DNA of 64,000 bases from an uncultured Acidobacteriia bacterium (GTDB lineage Bacteria; Acidobacteriota; Terriglobia; Bryobacterales; Bryobacteraceae). Both the position numbers and the translations under genes were made by a program. Within the stretch, counting starts at the first letter, position 1. Every line of letters begins with the position of its first letter. The notes below the pieces were generated by a model that did not search any database, had not been told where the DNA came from, and saw nothing but the letters and a program-made list of their open reading frames with translations. The stretch spans positions 1-64,000 of the forward strand of contig CAIXXM010000042.1 in NCBI GenBank assembly GCA_903923395.1, written 5' to 3'. Shown here piece after piece: positions 16,549-24,881 of the stretch.

Positions 16549-17597
16549 GGAAGGGATACTCCTTTCAAATCAGTGTCGGACGGGATTCGCGCTTCGCGCA
16601 ACCGGGACCAGTTGAGGCCTTCGCGCACCCCCAGCAGCACCCCCACCGGGACAATCGCGGCGAAGGTCACCACCCAGGTCAGCAGCGCCAGACTGGTTGC
16701 CACCTCAATCGGGAAGCCGAAAATCTCGGTCAACACCAGCACTGCGGTCACCTGCGCGCCGCCTCCAACTCCTGGCAACTGCACCAGCGAGCCAAAGGAA
16801 ACGAAGCCCATAAAAATCAGGATATCGATCCAGCCCAACTGCACCGCGACACCGAAGGCATGCAGCAGACAGGCGTAACACGCTGCAATCAGGCCCCACT
16901 CAGCCAGGGTATAGAGGATGAGTTGGAGCGTCGCCGCTTGGGAGCGCGTCGCCCGAACGCCATCCAAAAACGCGGTAATCACCTTTTCCACCCGGCCCAG
17001 ATGATGAGAGGACAGGAAGCCCAGTCCCCGGATCAACAAGCTCTGGAGCCGGTCCGAAAAATAGGCCATCGCCAGCAGGAAGGCGAGGCAGCCAGCCGAA
17101 ACCATCGTGACGACGATGCCACCAATCTGCAGCGTGTAAGACAAGGCTGGTCCAAGATCATGCCCCGCGGCGCGCACACGGCTGAGCGCGAACCCGAATA
17201 CCGCCAGAGCGATCAGCACATCGTAAATTCGCTCCACTACCCAGGCCGCGATTTGGGAGGGGAATGGCACGCCTTCCCGGTTCGCGATCAAATAAGGCCG
17301 CACCAATTCACCGGCCCGGCCCAGAATCGTAGTCGCAGTGAACCCCACCACTGTGGCCGAAAGAATGGGCCAGAAGCGGGGATTCGGTTGGATCGGTTTC
17401 AGCAGCACAGCCCAGCGCAGCGCCCGCCCGGCGTACGTGAGATAGGAAAGCAGAACAGAAAGCCCGAGCCACCGCCAGTCCAGCGTGCTCAGACTGGACC
17501 AGAACACGTCCCAATGGAAGCCCTGCTTGCGGATTTCCGCCAGGAAGACCCAGGCGACCAGCGCTGCCAACACCAGCGCCGCAATCAGAAATCGCAA
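16545..17597 (-). CDS. Flippase-like / lysylphosphatidylglycerol synthase-type membrane protein
   Basis: A 350-residue polytopic inner-membrane protein with about eight hydrophobic helices, matching the UPF0104/AglD-like family (the transmembrane part of MprF-type lipid flippases). Recognisable points are ALRWAVLLKP near 63, ILGRAGELVRPYLIA near 93-107 and FGSLVQLPGVGGGAQ near 276-290. It has no soluble synthase domain, so lipid or polyprenyl-linked substrate flipping is the more likely role (inference). Coupled to nrdR by a 4-bp overlap, a pairing without obvious functional logic. Confidence 0.85.
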   Translation of the reverse strand: MRFLIAALVLAALVAWVFLAEIRKQGFHWDVFWSSLSTLDWRWLGLSVLLSYLTYAGRALRWAVLLKPIQPNPRFWPILSATVVGFTATTILGRAGELVRPYLIANREGVPFPSQIAAWVVERIYDVLIALAVFGFALSRVRAAGHDLGPALSYTLQIGGIVVTMVSAGCLAFLLAMAYFSDRLQSLLIRGLGFLSSHHLGRVEKVITAFLDGVRATRSQAATLQLILYTLAEWGLIAACYACLLHAFGVAVQLGWIDILIFMGFVSFGSLVQLPGVGGGAQVTAVLVLTEIFGFPIEVATSLALLTWVVTFAAIVPVGVLLGVREGLNWSRLREARIPSDTDLKGVSLP

Positions 17598-17762
17598 GCG
17601 TGTCCTGGCGCTTTGGCTAGAGATTGGGATGCCGGCTCCTCATGTCACTACCCAGACTACCGCCCCGCCACAAATATTCGCACCCACCTGAAAGTGGATT
17701 CGCGGAAAAATTGAACCTATCATAGAGAAGCCTCGTTCCTTTCATTGACAGAGAGGTTTCTG

Positions 17763-18416
17763 ATGGCAGCAGCAACGGCAGTGGCGGAGTGGGCAGTACC
17801 TGCATTCGCTATCCCGGAATTGAAGACCTACGGCTTGGAATCGAACGGCATCAACTTTGATACGGCGCTCGTGGAACGCTGCCTGGCGGGCGACGATACC
17901 GCTTGGGAAGATTTGGTGCGGACTCATACCCGCCGGGTCTATGGCCTCTGTTACCGGTTCACCGGAAAAGATTCTGAAGCGCAGGACCTGACCCAGGAAG
18001 TCTTCCTGCGGATCTTCCGCGCCCTGGGCAGCTTCCGCTCCATGGAAGGCTCGTTCACCACGTGGATGACGCGCTTGACGCGCAACCTGCTGATTGACCA
18101 TTACCGGCGCACCCGGAATGAGCGCGTGACAGATTCCATTGAAGAGCAGTTGCCGCGGATTGAAGAGGGGTTCCAAATGACATCCCGCCCGGACACGGCT
18201 CTCGCCGGCCGGGAAGCTAGTGAATTGCTGCAGGCGGCCTTGCAGAAGCTTTCCCCGGAACTCCGGGAAACGATTATCCTGCGGGATTTGCAGGAGATGG
18301 ATTACCGGGAAATCGCCATTGCCCTGGAGATTCCCGAAGGCACCGTGAAATCGAGATTGAACCGGGGACGCGCCGAACTGGCCCGCCTGCTGAAGCGCCA
18401 CCGGACGGCTGTATAG
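17763..18416 (+). CDS. ECF-type RNA polymerase sigma factor
   Basis: An alternative sigma factor (RpoE/SigW-like) of 217 residues. Region 2 includes RTHTRRVYGLCYRF and DLTQEVFLRIFRALGSFR, then the WMTRLTRNLLIDHYRRTRN segment. Region 4 includes LSPELRETIILRDLQEMDYR and the recognition helix IPEGTVKSRLNRGRAELARL. The start is placed at the ATG at 17763 because AGAGAGG lies six bases upstream (a TTG at 17745 is also in frame). An extra N-terminal stretch of about 35 residues precedes region 2. The anti-sigma gene follows after 14 bp. Confidence 0.95.
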   Translation: MAAATAVAEWAVPAFAIPELKTYGLESNGINFDTALVERCLAGDDTAWEDLVRTHTRRVYGLCYRFTGKDSEAQDLTQEVFLRIFRALGSFRSMEGSFTTWMTRLTRNLLIDHYRRTRNERVTDSIEEQLPRIEEGFQMTSRPDTALAGREASELLQAALQKLSPELRETIILRDLQEMDYREIAIALEIPEGTVKSRLNRGRAELARLLKRHRTAV

Positions 18417-18430
18417 AAAGTTCTTGCTGT

Positions 18431-19066
18431 ATGAATGATTTGACTTGTTCGGAATTCGACGTACTGTTGGCGGACCGCATCGACGGCGCGCTGACCCCGG
18501 ACAACCGTGCCCGTTTCGACGCGCACATGACAGGTTGTGCCTCCTGCGCTGCCTATGCCGCGGAAGTCATGGATGCCGCCGGGTTCCTGGAACGGGTGGC
18601 CGAAGTGGAGCCGCCGCAGGAACTCTACACGAAGATTCTGCATGCCACCCAGGCGGGCTGGGCGCTGAAACTGCGCAAGGGCGGCATACGGGGCTGGATC
18701 AACCGGGCCTTCGCGCCCGTTCTGCAACCGCGTTTTGTCATGGGGGCGATGTTGACCCTCATGTCCGTGACCATGCTGAGCCGTTGCGCAGGAGCCAAGA
18801 AGACTTTGACCGCGGCGGATCTCGACCCCGTCCGCGTCTGGAGTTCGCTCGATGACCGCACCCACCGGGTTTGGGACCGGGCAGTGAAGAGTTACGAAAG
18901 TATGCGGCTCGTTTATCAGGTGAAATCCCAGATCAGCGAGTGGCGGCAACAACAGCAGGAGCAGGAAGAAGCAGCGGCGGAAGCTGCCGCCGCAAGCCGC
19001 AGGCTGGAGACGCCGGTGGAAAGCGGCAGTGCAACAAGTGGAAAGAAAGCGGGGACACAGCAATGA
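18431..19066 (+). CDS. Zinc-finger (zf-HC2) anti-sigma factor
   Basis: It is expected to hold the upstream ECF sigma factor inactive at the membrane. The 211 residues start with the anti-sigma zinc domain (His32-x3-Cys36-x2-Cys39, as AHMTGCASC), then a soluble stretch and one membrane helix at about 101-117. A periplasmic domain follows, ending in a Gln/Glu/Ala coiled coil (about 170-190) and a Lys/Ser tail. Its stop overlaps the next start (ATGA at 19063-19066), so expression is translationally coupled to the membrane proteins downstream. Confidence 0.92.
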   Translation: MNDLTCSEFDVLLADRIDGALTPDNRARFDAHMTGCASCAAYAAEVMDAAGFLERVAEVEPPQELYTKILHATQAGWALKLRKGGIRGWINRAFAPVLQPRFVMGAMLTLMSVTMLSRCAGAKKTLTAADLDPVRVWSSLDDRTHRVWDRAVKSYESMRLVYQVKSQISEWRQQQQEQEEAAAEAAAASRRLETPVESGSATSGKKAGTQQ

Positions 19067-19791
19067 AATGCGCGAATCATGTGGAAGTCGAGGCAGTGGC
19101 TTACTGCCGGGAATGCGGCAAGCCGATGTGCGGGGAGTGCGTCCGGCCTGCCTTCGGGTCGGTCTATTGCTCAGAACACGCACCGGCAGCGGCAACAACT
19201 GCAGCACCAGCGGATTTGCCGAAGACGGCGTTTGTTCCCCCGCCGCCTCCACCGCCTTACACCCAGTCGCCCTACACGGCCCCACCCGCGCCCCAAACAC
19301 GGGGCGGCAATCCTGTGCTGGCTTTTATCCTCGGCTTACTGATTCCCGGGGTCGGCGCGATCTATAACGGGCAGTACGCCAAGGGTATTGTTCACGCTGT
19401 GATCTTCGGCGTACTGGTCAGCATTCTCTCCAAGGGGCACGGCGGCAACGAAGCTCCGTTTGTCGGGATCTTCCTTGCGGTTTGGATCTTCTACATGGCC
19501 TTTGAGGCCTACCACACGGCCAAAAGGCGCCGGCTCGGAATCCCGGTAGACGAATTCTCAGCCCTCATCGAATTGAAGATGCGCCCCGGCTCCAGCCGCT
19601 TTCCCATGGGTCCGGTCATCCTCATCGGACTCGGCTTCATCCTCCTGCTGGACACCACGGAGATCATCACCCTGGAACAACTGGAGCGCTACTGGCCTGT
19701 CCTGTTAATCGGGCTCGGTGTCTGGAAGCTCTATGACCGCCTGAACCCTGCGGCACCTGCCGTGGATGACCATGAAGGAGTTGCACGATGA
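19063..19791 (+). CDS. B-box zinc finger membrane protein with LiaF-type C-terminal module
   Basis: A 242-residue protein of unusual build. The N-terminal zinc finger has Cys3, His6, Cys15, Cys18, Cys23, Cys26, Cys36 and His39 (B-box-like), followed by a Pro-rich linker (about 59-82), a two- or three-helix membrane region (about 85-150, with GVGAIYNGQYAKGIVHAVIF as in TM2/DUF5683 proteins), and a final two-helix module at about 181-225 (GPVILIGLGFILLLD, RYWPVLLIGLGVWKLYDR). The final module recurs in the next two genes. The zinc finger is predicted cytoplasmic. Overlaps its neighbours by 4 bp on both sides. Confidence 0.85.
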   Translation: MKCANHVEVEAVAYCRECGKPMCGECVRPAFGSVYCSEHAPAAATTAAPADLPKTAFVPPPPPPPYTQSPYTAPPAPQTRGGNPVLAFILGLLIPGVGAIYNGQYAKGIVHAVIFGVLVSILSKGHGGNEAPFVGIFLAVWIFYMAFEAYHTAKRRRLGIPVDEFSALIELKMRPGSSRFPMGPVILIGLGFILLLDTTEIITLEQLERYWPVLLIGLGVWKLYDRLNPAAPAVDDHEGVAR

Positions 19792-20036
19792 ACGAACAGA
19801 GCCGTGTTCTGGTCAATGCCATCACCGGACCCATTATTCTGATCACCGTTGGCAGCCTGTTTGCCCTCGATCATTTCTCGGGTTATTCCTTTGGACGCAC
19901 CTGGCCCGTGCTCATCATCGTGATTGGGGTTTTGAAACTCTTCGGCGGAGGCCGCAGTTACCGCCGCTGGCAGTATAACGCCCAAAATCCGCCGCCCCCG
20001 CCTCCACCCGGCGCACCGCAGGGAGGGTACAGATGA
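19788..20036 (+). CDS. Small LiaF-type (DUF5668-like) membrane protein
   Basis: An 82-residue protein that is little more than the two-helix LiaF/LiaI-type module (TGPIILITVGSLFALDH, RTWPVLIIVIGVLKLFGG) plus a basic, Pro-rich tail (PPPPPPPGAP). It overlaps both neighbours by ATGA. In Firmicutes the LiaI/LiaF modules sense or respond to envelope stress, and here the module is in an ECF operon instead of a two-component one. Its function is inferred from context only. Confidence 0.85.
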   Translation: MNEQSRVLVNAITGPIILITVGSLFALDHFSGYSFGRTWPVLIIVIGVLKLFGGGRSYRRWQYNAQNPPPPPPPGAPQGGYR

Positions 20037-21307
20037 GACAGCGCTCCGTCACAGGACCACTTATCCTCATTGGGGTCGGCGTTGTACTACTTCTTCATGA
20101 GTTCACGCCGGACTTTTCCGTCTTTCGGCTGCTCGGTGAATACTGGCCCTTCGCGGTCATCCTCGCCGGACTTCTCGGACTGGCGGAGGTCTTGTTCCAC
20201 GCCAGCCGGGGTAACCCGATCCCGCCGCGGCCCATTTCAGGCTGGGTCTGGATCTTCGTGGTCTTCGGGGCCATGGGTGCCTGGGGCTATCACCACGGCA
20301 AGGTCCAGATCGGCCAGTTCGAATCCGGCGGAGTCAGCATCCTTGGCACCAGCTATGACTATGGCGTCAACGCGGAAACTCCCACGGACGGAGTCAGCCT
20401 GGTGGTGATCGAAAACCTCCGCGGCAACGTATCTTTGCAGGGTACAGACGACCGGAAGGTCCTGGTGACCGGTCACCGCACCGTTCGTGCCTACAACAAG
20501 AAAGATGCCGACCGGGCGAACGCCGGCACCGTGAAACTGGAACGCCATGGGGAAACCGTCATCGTCCACGGCGAAACGCCTGATGCCCAGCAAGCTCTTG
20601 ACGTCAGTGGAGACCTCGAAATTCAAGTGCCGCGCGGGGTTAATGTCGAGGTCTCCAACAGCCGGGGCGACATCCGGCTATCTGATCTTTCCAAAGATGT
20701 CAAAGTCGATACCAAGCGCAGCAGCCTGGTGCGTATCTCCAATGTCAAAGGCAAGCTCAGCCTCAATGGCAGCGGAGAAGACGTTCAACTGGAGACCATC
20801 GGCGGACCCGTCAATGTGAACGGCAAGTACGCCGGCACTCTGGAATTCCGGTCACTGGCCCAATCACTGCACTTTCAATCCGACGTAACCGACATGCGTG
20901 TGGAAGCGGTGCCCGGCTCCGTCACGCTGGACCTCAGTGATCTCCGCATGAAGAATGTCACTGGACCCGTGCGGTTCACCACGAAATCGCGGGATGTGCA
21001 GATCGAAGAAGCCACCAACTCCGTGGAACTGGATCTGGAACGTGGCGATATCGAGATCGAAGGCGGCAAACCGCTGCCGAAGATGGACATTCACACCAGG
21101 CGCGGCAATATTGACCTCTCTATCCCGGAAACGGCAGCTTTCGACCTGAAGGCCAATACCGAACAGGGTGAGGTGGAAAATGACTTCGGTAATGCGCTGA
21201 CCATCGCCACCGTGGGGCGAGCCTCCAGCGCCAAGGGTTCAGTCGGCAAAGGCCCGGGCGTACAGCTGGTCACCGGGCGCGGCACGGTCTCCATCAAGAA
21301 GAAGTAG
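20033..21307 (+). CDS. LiaF-type membrane module fused to DUF4097-type beta-helical domain
   Basis: A 424-residue membrane-anchored protein. The N-terminus repeats the operon's module (TGPLILIGVGVVLLLHEF, LGEYWPFAVILAGLLGLAEV), followed by a third helix near 64-82. From about 110 to the end is a repetitive beta-strand domain with alternating short strands (GDIRLSDLSKDVKVDTKRSS, GDIEIEGGKPLPKMDIHTRR, GNIDLS) typical of DUF4097 adhesin-like or LiaF C-terminal domains, probably periplasmic. The last gene of the five-gene ECF operon. Its 3' end overlaps the convergent aminotransferase by 14 bp. Confidence 0.88.
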   Translation: MRQRSVTGPLILIGVGVVLLLHEFTPDFSVFRLLGEYWPFAVILAGLLGLAEVLFHASRGNPIPPRPISGWVWIFVVFGAMGAWGYHHGKVQIGQFESGGVSILGTSYDYGVNAETPTDGVSLVVIENLRGNVSLQGTDDRKVLVTGHRTVRAYNKKDADRANAGTVKLERHGETVIVHGETPDAQQALDVSGDLEIQVPRGVNVEVSNSRGDIRLSDLSKDVKVDTKRSSLVRISNVKGKLSLNGSGEDVQLETIGGPVNVNGKYAGTLEFRSLAQSLHFQSDVTDMRVEAVPGSVTLDLSDLRMKNVTGPVRFTTKSRDVQIEEATNSVELDLERGDIEIEGGKPLPKMDIHTRRGNIDLSIPETAAFDLKANTEQGEVENDFGNALTIATVGRASSAKGSVGKGPGVQLVTGRGTVSIKKK

Positions 21308-22466
21308 CCGCAGTCCAGTCTTTGATCCGCCGGACTGCTTCCATCAGGTTTTCGTAGGAGTTGGCATAGCTGAAACGGATGTAGCCTTCCCCAAAGGTCC
21401 CGAAGCTGCCGCCGTTCAGACATGCCACTCCGGCCTCTTGCAGTAGCCGGTCCGCCAGCGCTTTGGAATCCATGCCCGTGCCTTTTACGCTGGCAAAAGC
21501 GTAGAATGCGCCACCCGGCGGGTTACACTTCCACCCCGGAATGCTGTTCAGCCCTGCGCAAAATGCCTCGCGCCGGCGGGTGAACTCGGCGTTCATACGC
21601 TCCACGTCATCCTGCGGACCCCGCAAGGCCGCAATGGCAGCCCGCTGCGTGAAACTCGCGGTACAGCTGTTGGAATTCACCATCAGCTTGTTCACCGCAT
21701 CCACCAGCCATTCCGGCATCACGCCATAACCAATCCGCCAGCCGGTCATCGAATACGTCTTTGAGAAGCCATCCAGGATGATGGTCTTTTCGAGCATCCC
21801 GGGCACGCTGGCGATGGAGAACGGCGGCTCGGGAGTGTAGTAAATCCGCGAGTAAATCTCATCTGAGAGCACGATGACGTCGCGTTCCGCCAGTTCCACC
21901 GCAATCGCGCGGATATCTTCTTCCGGAATCATCCCGCCCGTGGGATTCTGTGGCGAATTCAAGATCACCATCTTGGTCTTCGGCGTGAGACTGGCCCGAA
22001 ACACCTCCAGATCAAACGAAAAACCGCGGTCTTCAAGCAGCGGGATCGGCACCGGCACCGCGCCCAGAAAGCGGATCATCGACTCATAAATCGGGAAGCC
22101 GGGATTCGGATAGATCACCTCATCCCCGGGCTCCAGCAGCGCCATCATGGGGAAGAAAATCATGGGCTTGCCGCCCGGCACAACGCAAACATGCTTTCCG
22201 CTGACAGCGATGCCGCGGGTCGCGGAAATATGCTCCGCAATGGCGTCACGAAGTTCCGGATACCCCTGCGTCGGGCCGTAGTGCGTCCAACCTTCATCGA
22301 GCGCCTGTTTCCCGGCTTCAATCACGTGAGCCGGTGTGGGAAAGTCAGGCTCTCCAATCTCCAGATGAATAATATGGCGGCCCTGCGCCTCCAAAGCGCG
22401 GGCGCGGACGAGAACATCGAAAGCGGATTCAATCAGAATCCTGGACATGCGGTCAGCAAGCTGCAT
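21294..22466 (-). CDS. PLP-dependent class I/II aminotransferase
   Basis: The 390 residues match AspC/AAT-I fold aminotransferases, which transfer amino groups between amino acids and 2-oxo acids in the cytoplasm. Visible points are HYGPTQGYPELRDAIAEHI, NSPQNPTGGMIPEEDI (Asn contact to PLP), SDEIYSRIYY, the Schiff-base Lys in DGFSKTYSMTGWRIGYG, and the substrate Arg near IRFSYANSYENL. The substrate amino acid is uncertain. The ATG at 22466 is used here, and one at 22448 (MSRILIESAFD) is also plausible. Divergent from the xylanase gene. Confidence 0.92.
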   Translation of the reverse strand: MQLADRMSRILIESAFDVLVRARALEAQGRHIIHLEIGEPDFPTPAHVIEAGKQALDEGWTHYGPTQGYPELRDAIAEHISATRGIAVSGKHVCVVPGGKPMIFFPMMALLEPGDEVIYPNPGFPIYESMIRFLGAVPVPIPLLEDRGFSFDLEVFRASLTPKTKMVILNSPQNPTGGMIPEEDIRAIAVELAERDVIVLSDEIYSRIYYTPEPPFSIASVPGMLEKTIILDGFSKTYSMTGWRIGYGVMPEWLVDAVNKLMVNSNSCTASFTQRAAIAALRGPQDDVERMNAEFTRRREAFCAGLNSIPGWKCNPPGGAFYAFASVKGTGMDSKALADRLLQEAGVACLNGGSFGTFGEGYIRFSYANSYENLMEAVRRIKDWTAATSS

Positions 22467-22505
22467 CGGCTTTACTGTAACAACGCACTACAATCGGAGC
22501 AGGAT

Positions 22506-24881
22506 ATGAAACTTGCGCTCACGGCACTCTGTTTCGCCGGACTGGCTGCGGGACAGACCAACCTCTTCACCCAGGACCCGCTCAGTTGCTTCGCCATGTC
22601 CGGCGAACCGGCCTCTGATCTCACCATCGTTCCGGTGACCGGCATGAGCTTCAGCAAGGCCATGCATGTGAAGACCGGTCCGGTCAGCGCCACAGCCAAT
22701 GCCTGGGATATCCGGCCGCGGTGTTTCAATACCGGTGGTGCAAAGTCCGGGGACACGGCACTGGCGACTTTCTGGATGCGCACCGTCACCGCACCCAACG
22801 GCACCGGACTGACCAGCTTCGTGATTGAACAAAACGTTTCGCCCTACACGAAGTCAACCACTTACACCGTGGGCGCAGGGACTGACTGGAAGAAGGTGGA
22901 GATCCCCTTCACCATGGCGCAAACCTATACCACCGGCAATGATGGTTACAACGTAAGTTTCTGGGTGACCTTCCCGAATCAGGAAATAGAAATCGGCGGG
23001 ATCACCATGGTCAACTATGGAGCGGGTGTGACTTACTCTTCTCTCCCGCTTACCACCTGGCCCTATGACGGTCATGATCCGAATGCGTCCTGGAGAGCCG
23101 CGGCAGCAGCCCGCATCGAGAAGATCCGCAAGGGCGATATCGCGATTGCAGTCCGGGATGCGGCGGGAAATCCCGTTCCAGCAGCGGCGGTGCACGTGAA
23201 AATGAAACGCCATGCCTTCGGCTTTGGAACAGCAGTGGCAGCCGCTCCGATCCAGGACTCCGGCAGCGATGGCCAGAAATACAGAGAGGCGCTGGGACGG
23301 CTCTTCAACAAGGCCGTCTTCGAAAATGCGCTCAAGTGGCAGCCTTACGAAGCCCCTGGAGGAAAGCAACAGGCGGAGGCGATCTTCTCCTGGCTCAAAG
23401 CGAATAACATGACACTCGTCCGCGGCCATAACATCATCTGGCCTTCCCGGACTTACCTTCCCGGCGATGTTGTCAATATGCTCAATGCCAGTCCCGTTGA
23501 CACCACGGCACTGCGCGACAGGATCGACAGGCACTTTGCCGATGTCATGGCCTTCACCAGAGGACGCGTCACAGAATGGGATGTCCTCAATGAACCTGTA
23601 GTGAATACTGATGTGCAAAAGGCCCTGGGCAATGCGGAGATGATTCACTGGTTTCAGGAGGCCCGCCAGTTCGATCCCTCCATCAAGCTCTACATCAATG
23701 ACTATGACATTCTGGAAGCCGGCGGCTATGATCTCGCCCACCAGGATGCTTACTACAACATCATCCAGTACATCCTGCAGGGCGGCGGCAACATCGACGG
23801 CATCGGACTGCAAAGCCACTTCGACACGAATCTCACGCCGCCCGACCGTGTCTTGCAGTTGCTCGACCGCTTTGCGGCTTTCGGGAAAGACCTGCAGGTT
23901 ACCGAATACGATGTCACCCTCAACGATGAACAACTCCAGGCAGATTACACCAGTGACTTTCTCACGGCCTGCTTCAGCCATGCTTCCGTGAAAGGTTTCA
24001 TGATTTGGGGCTTCTGGGCTGGCGCGCACTGGCGTCCGCAGGCAGCTATGATCCGCAAGGACTGGTCCACCACGCCATCCTATGACGTGTGGAATAACCT
24101 GATTTATTCGAAGTGGTGGACGGATGTTACTGGTACAACGGGCCCTGATGGTATCTTCCGGACTAGAGGTTTTCTGGGAGATTATGACATTGAAGTCACC
24201 ACAGCCGGCAATACGACCACTTACCCGCTGCAAGTTGCCTCCAATGCTTCCCCGAACTATCTTCGAACGGGTACGATTCCCACAGCAGCCGTTACTCCAG
24301 CGGGAATCGTCAATGCGGCCACTTATCAGAGTGGCCCCATCGCGCCGGGCAAAGCAGTTGCGGTCTTTGGACAAAACTTCGGCCCTGCGCAACTGGCGGT
24401 GGCGAACCCGGGCGACATAGTGGCAGGAGATACAAGAATCCTGTTTGATGGAGTCCCGGCACAGATGATCTATAGCTGGGCGGGACAAGCGGCAGCAATC
24501 GTACCACCCGTCGCGAACCCGCAAACACAATTGCAAGTGGAGTTTCTCGGCGTTCCCGGGGACGCTGTTCCCTTGCAAACAGCACCTTCGGCTCCGGGCA
24601 TTTACTGTTACAGCGGCGGTACGGGTCCGGCGGCGGCTTACCTCAGTGCGCCGGGCTTCCTGACGTTCTTTCTTACAGGAGACGGCGGAGCGACACCTGC
24701 AGTCTCCATCGGAGGCCAGCCGAGCACCTGCCTCGGGAACTGGTCTGGACTCATTTCCCCCGGAGTCTTACAGATCAATGCCTGCATACCGAATGGACTC
24801 GCCGGAGGACAGACCGTGGCACTGCAGGCGGTAACCAGAGGCCTCAGTTCGCAACCCGGTGTAACCTTCACGCTCCCTTAG
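22506..24881 (+). CDS. Secreted GH10 endo-1,4-beta-xylanase with TIGR03437 C-terminal domain
   Basis: It cleaves beta-1,4-xylan outside the cytoplasm. The start at 22506 follows GGAGCAGGAT and gives 791 residues. These comprise a signal peptide (about 1-16), an N-terminal beta-sandwich resembling CBM4/9 modules (about 20-185), and the GH10 barrel (about 215-550). The acid/base is Glu363 (WDVLNEP), the nucleophile Glu467 (LQVTEYD), and RGHNIIWPS marks a conserved strand. A short Ig-like piece comes next, then the Solibacter-type TIGR03437 domain (about 598-791, starting AGIVNAATY). The 3' end overlaps convergent prmC by 14 bp. The domain junctions look clean, with no frameshift. Confidence 0.95.
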   Translation: MKLALTALCFAGLAAGQTNLFTQDPLSCFAMSGEPASDLTIVPVTGMSFSKAMHVKTGPVSATANAWDIRPRCFNTGGAKSGDTALATFWMRTVTAPNGTGLTSFVIEQNVSPYTKSTTYTVGAGTDWKKVEIPFTMAQTYTTGNDGYNVSFWVTFPNQEIEIGGITMVNYGAGVTYSSLPLTTWPYDGHDPNASWRAAAAARIEKIRKGDIAIAVRDAAGNPVPAAAVHVKMKRHAFGFGTAVAAAPIQDSGSDGQKYREALGRLFNKAVFENALKWQPYEAPGGKQQAEAIFSWLKANNMTLVRGHNIIWPSRTYLPGDVVNMLNASPVDTTALRDRIDRHFADVMAFTRGRVTEWDVLNEPVVNTDVQKALGNAEMIHWFQEARQFDPSIKLYINDYDILEAGGYDLAHQDAYYNIIQYILQGGGNIDGIGLQSHFDTNLTPPDRVLQLLDRFAAFGKDLQVTEYDVTLNDEQLQADYTSDFLTACFSHASVKGFMIWGFWAGAHWRPQAAMIRKDWSTTPSYDVWNNLIYSKWWTDVTGTTGPDGIFRTRGFLGDYDIEVTTAGNTTTYPLQVASNASPNYLRTGTIPTAAVTPAGIVNAATYQSGPIAPGKAVAVFGQNFGPAQLAVANPGDIVAGDTRILFDGVPAQMIYSWAGQAAAIVPPVANPQTQLQVEFLGVPGDAVPLQTAPSAPGIYCYSGGTGPAAAYLSAPGFLTFFLTGDGGATPAVSIGGQPSTCLGNWSGLISPGVLQINACIPNGLAGGQTVALQAVTRGLSSQPGVTFTLP

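Noticed and set aside
22854-24578. 574-codon frame on the minus strand opposite the xylanase
   Set aside because: The xylanase has complete GH10 catalytic residues and a signal peptide. The antisense frame has neither motifs nor a plausible start.
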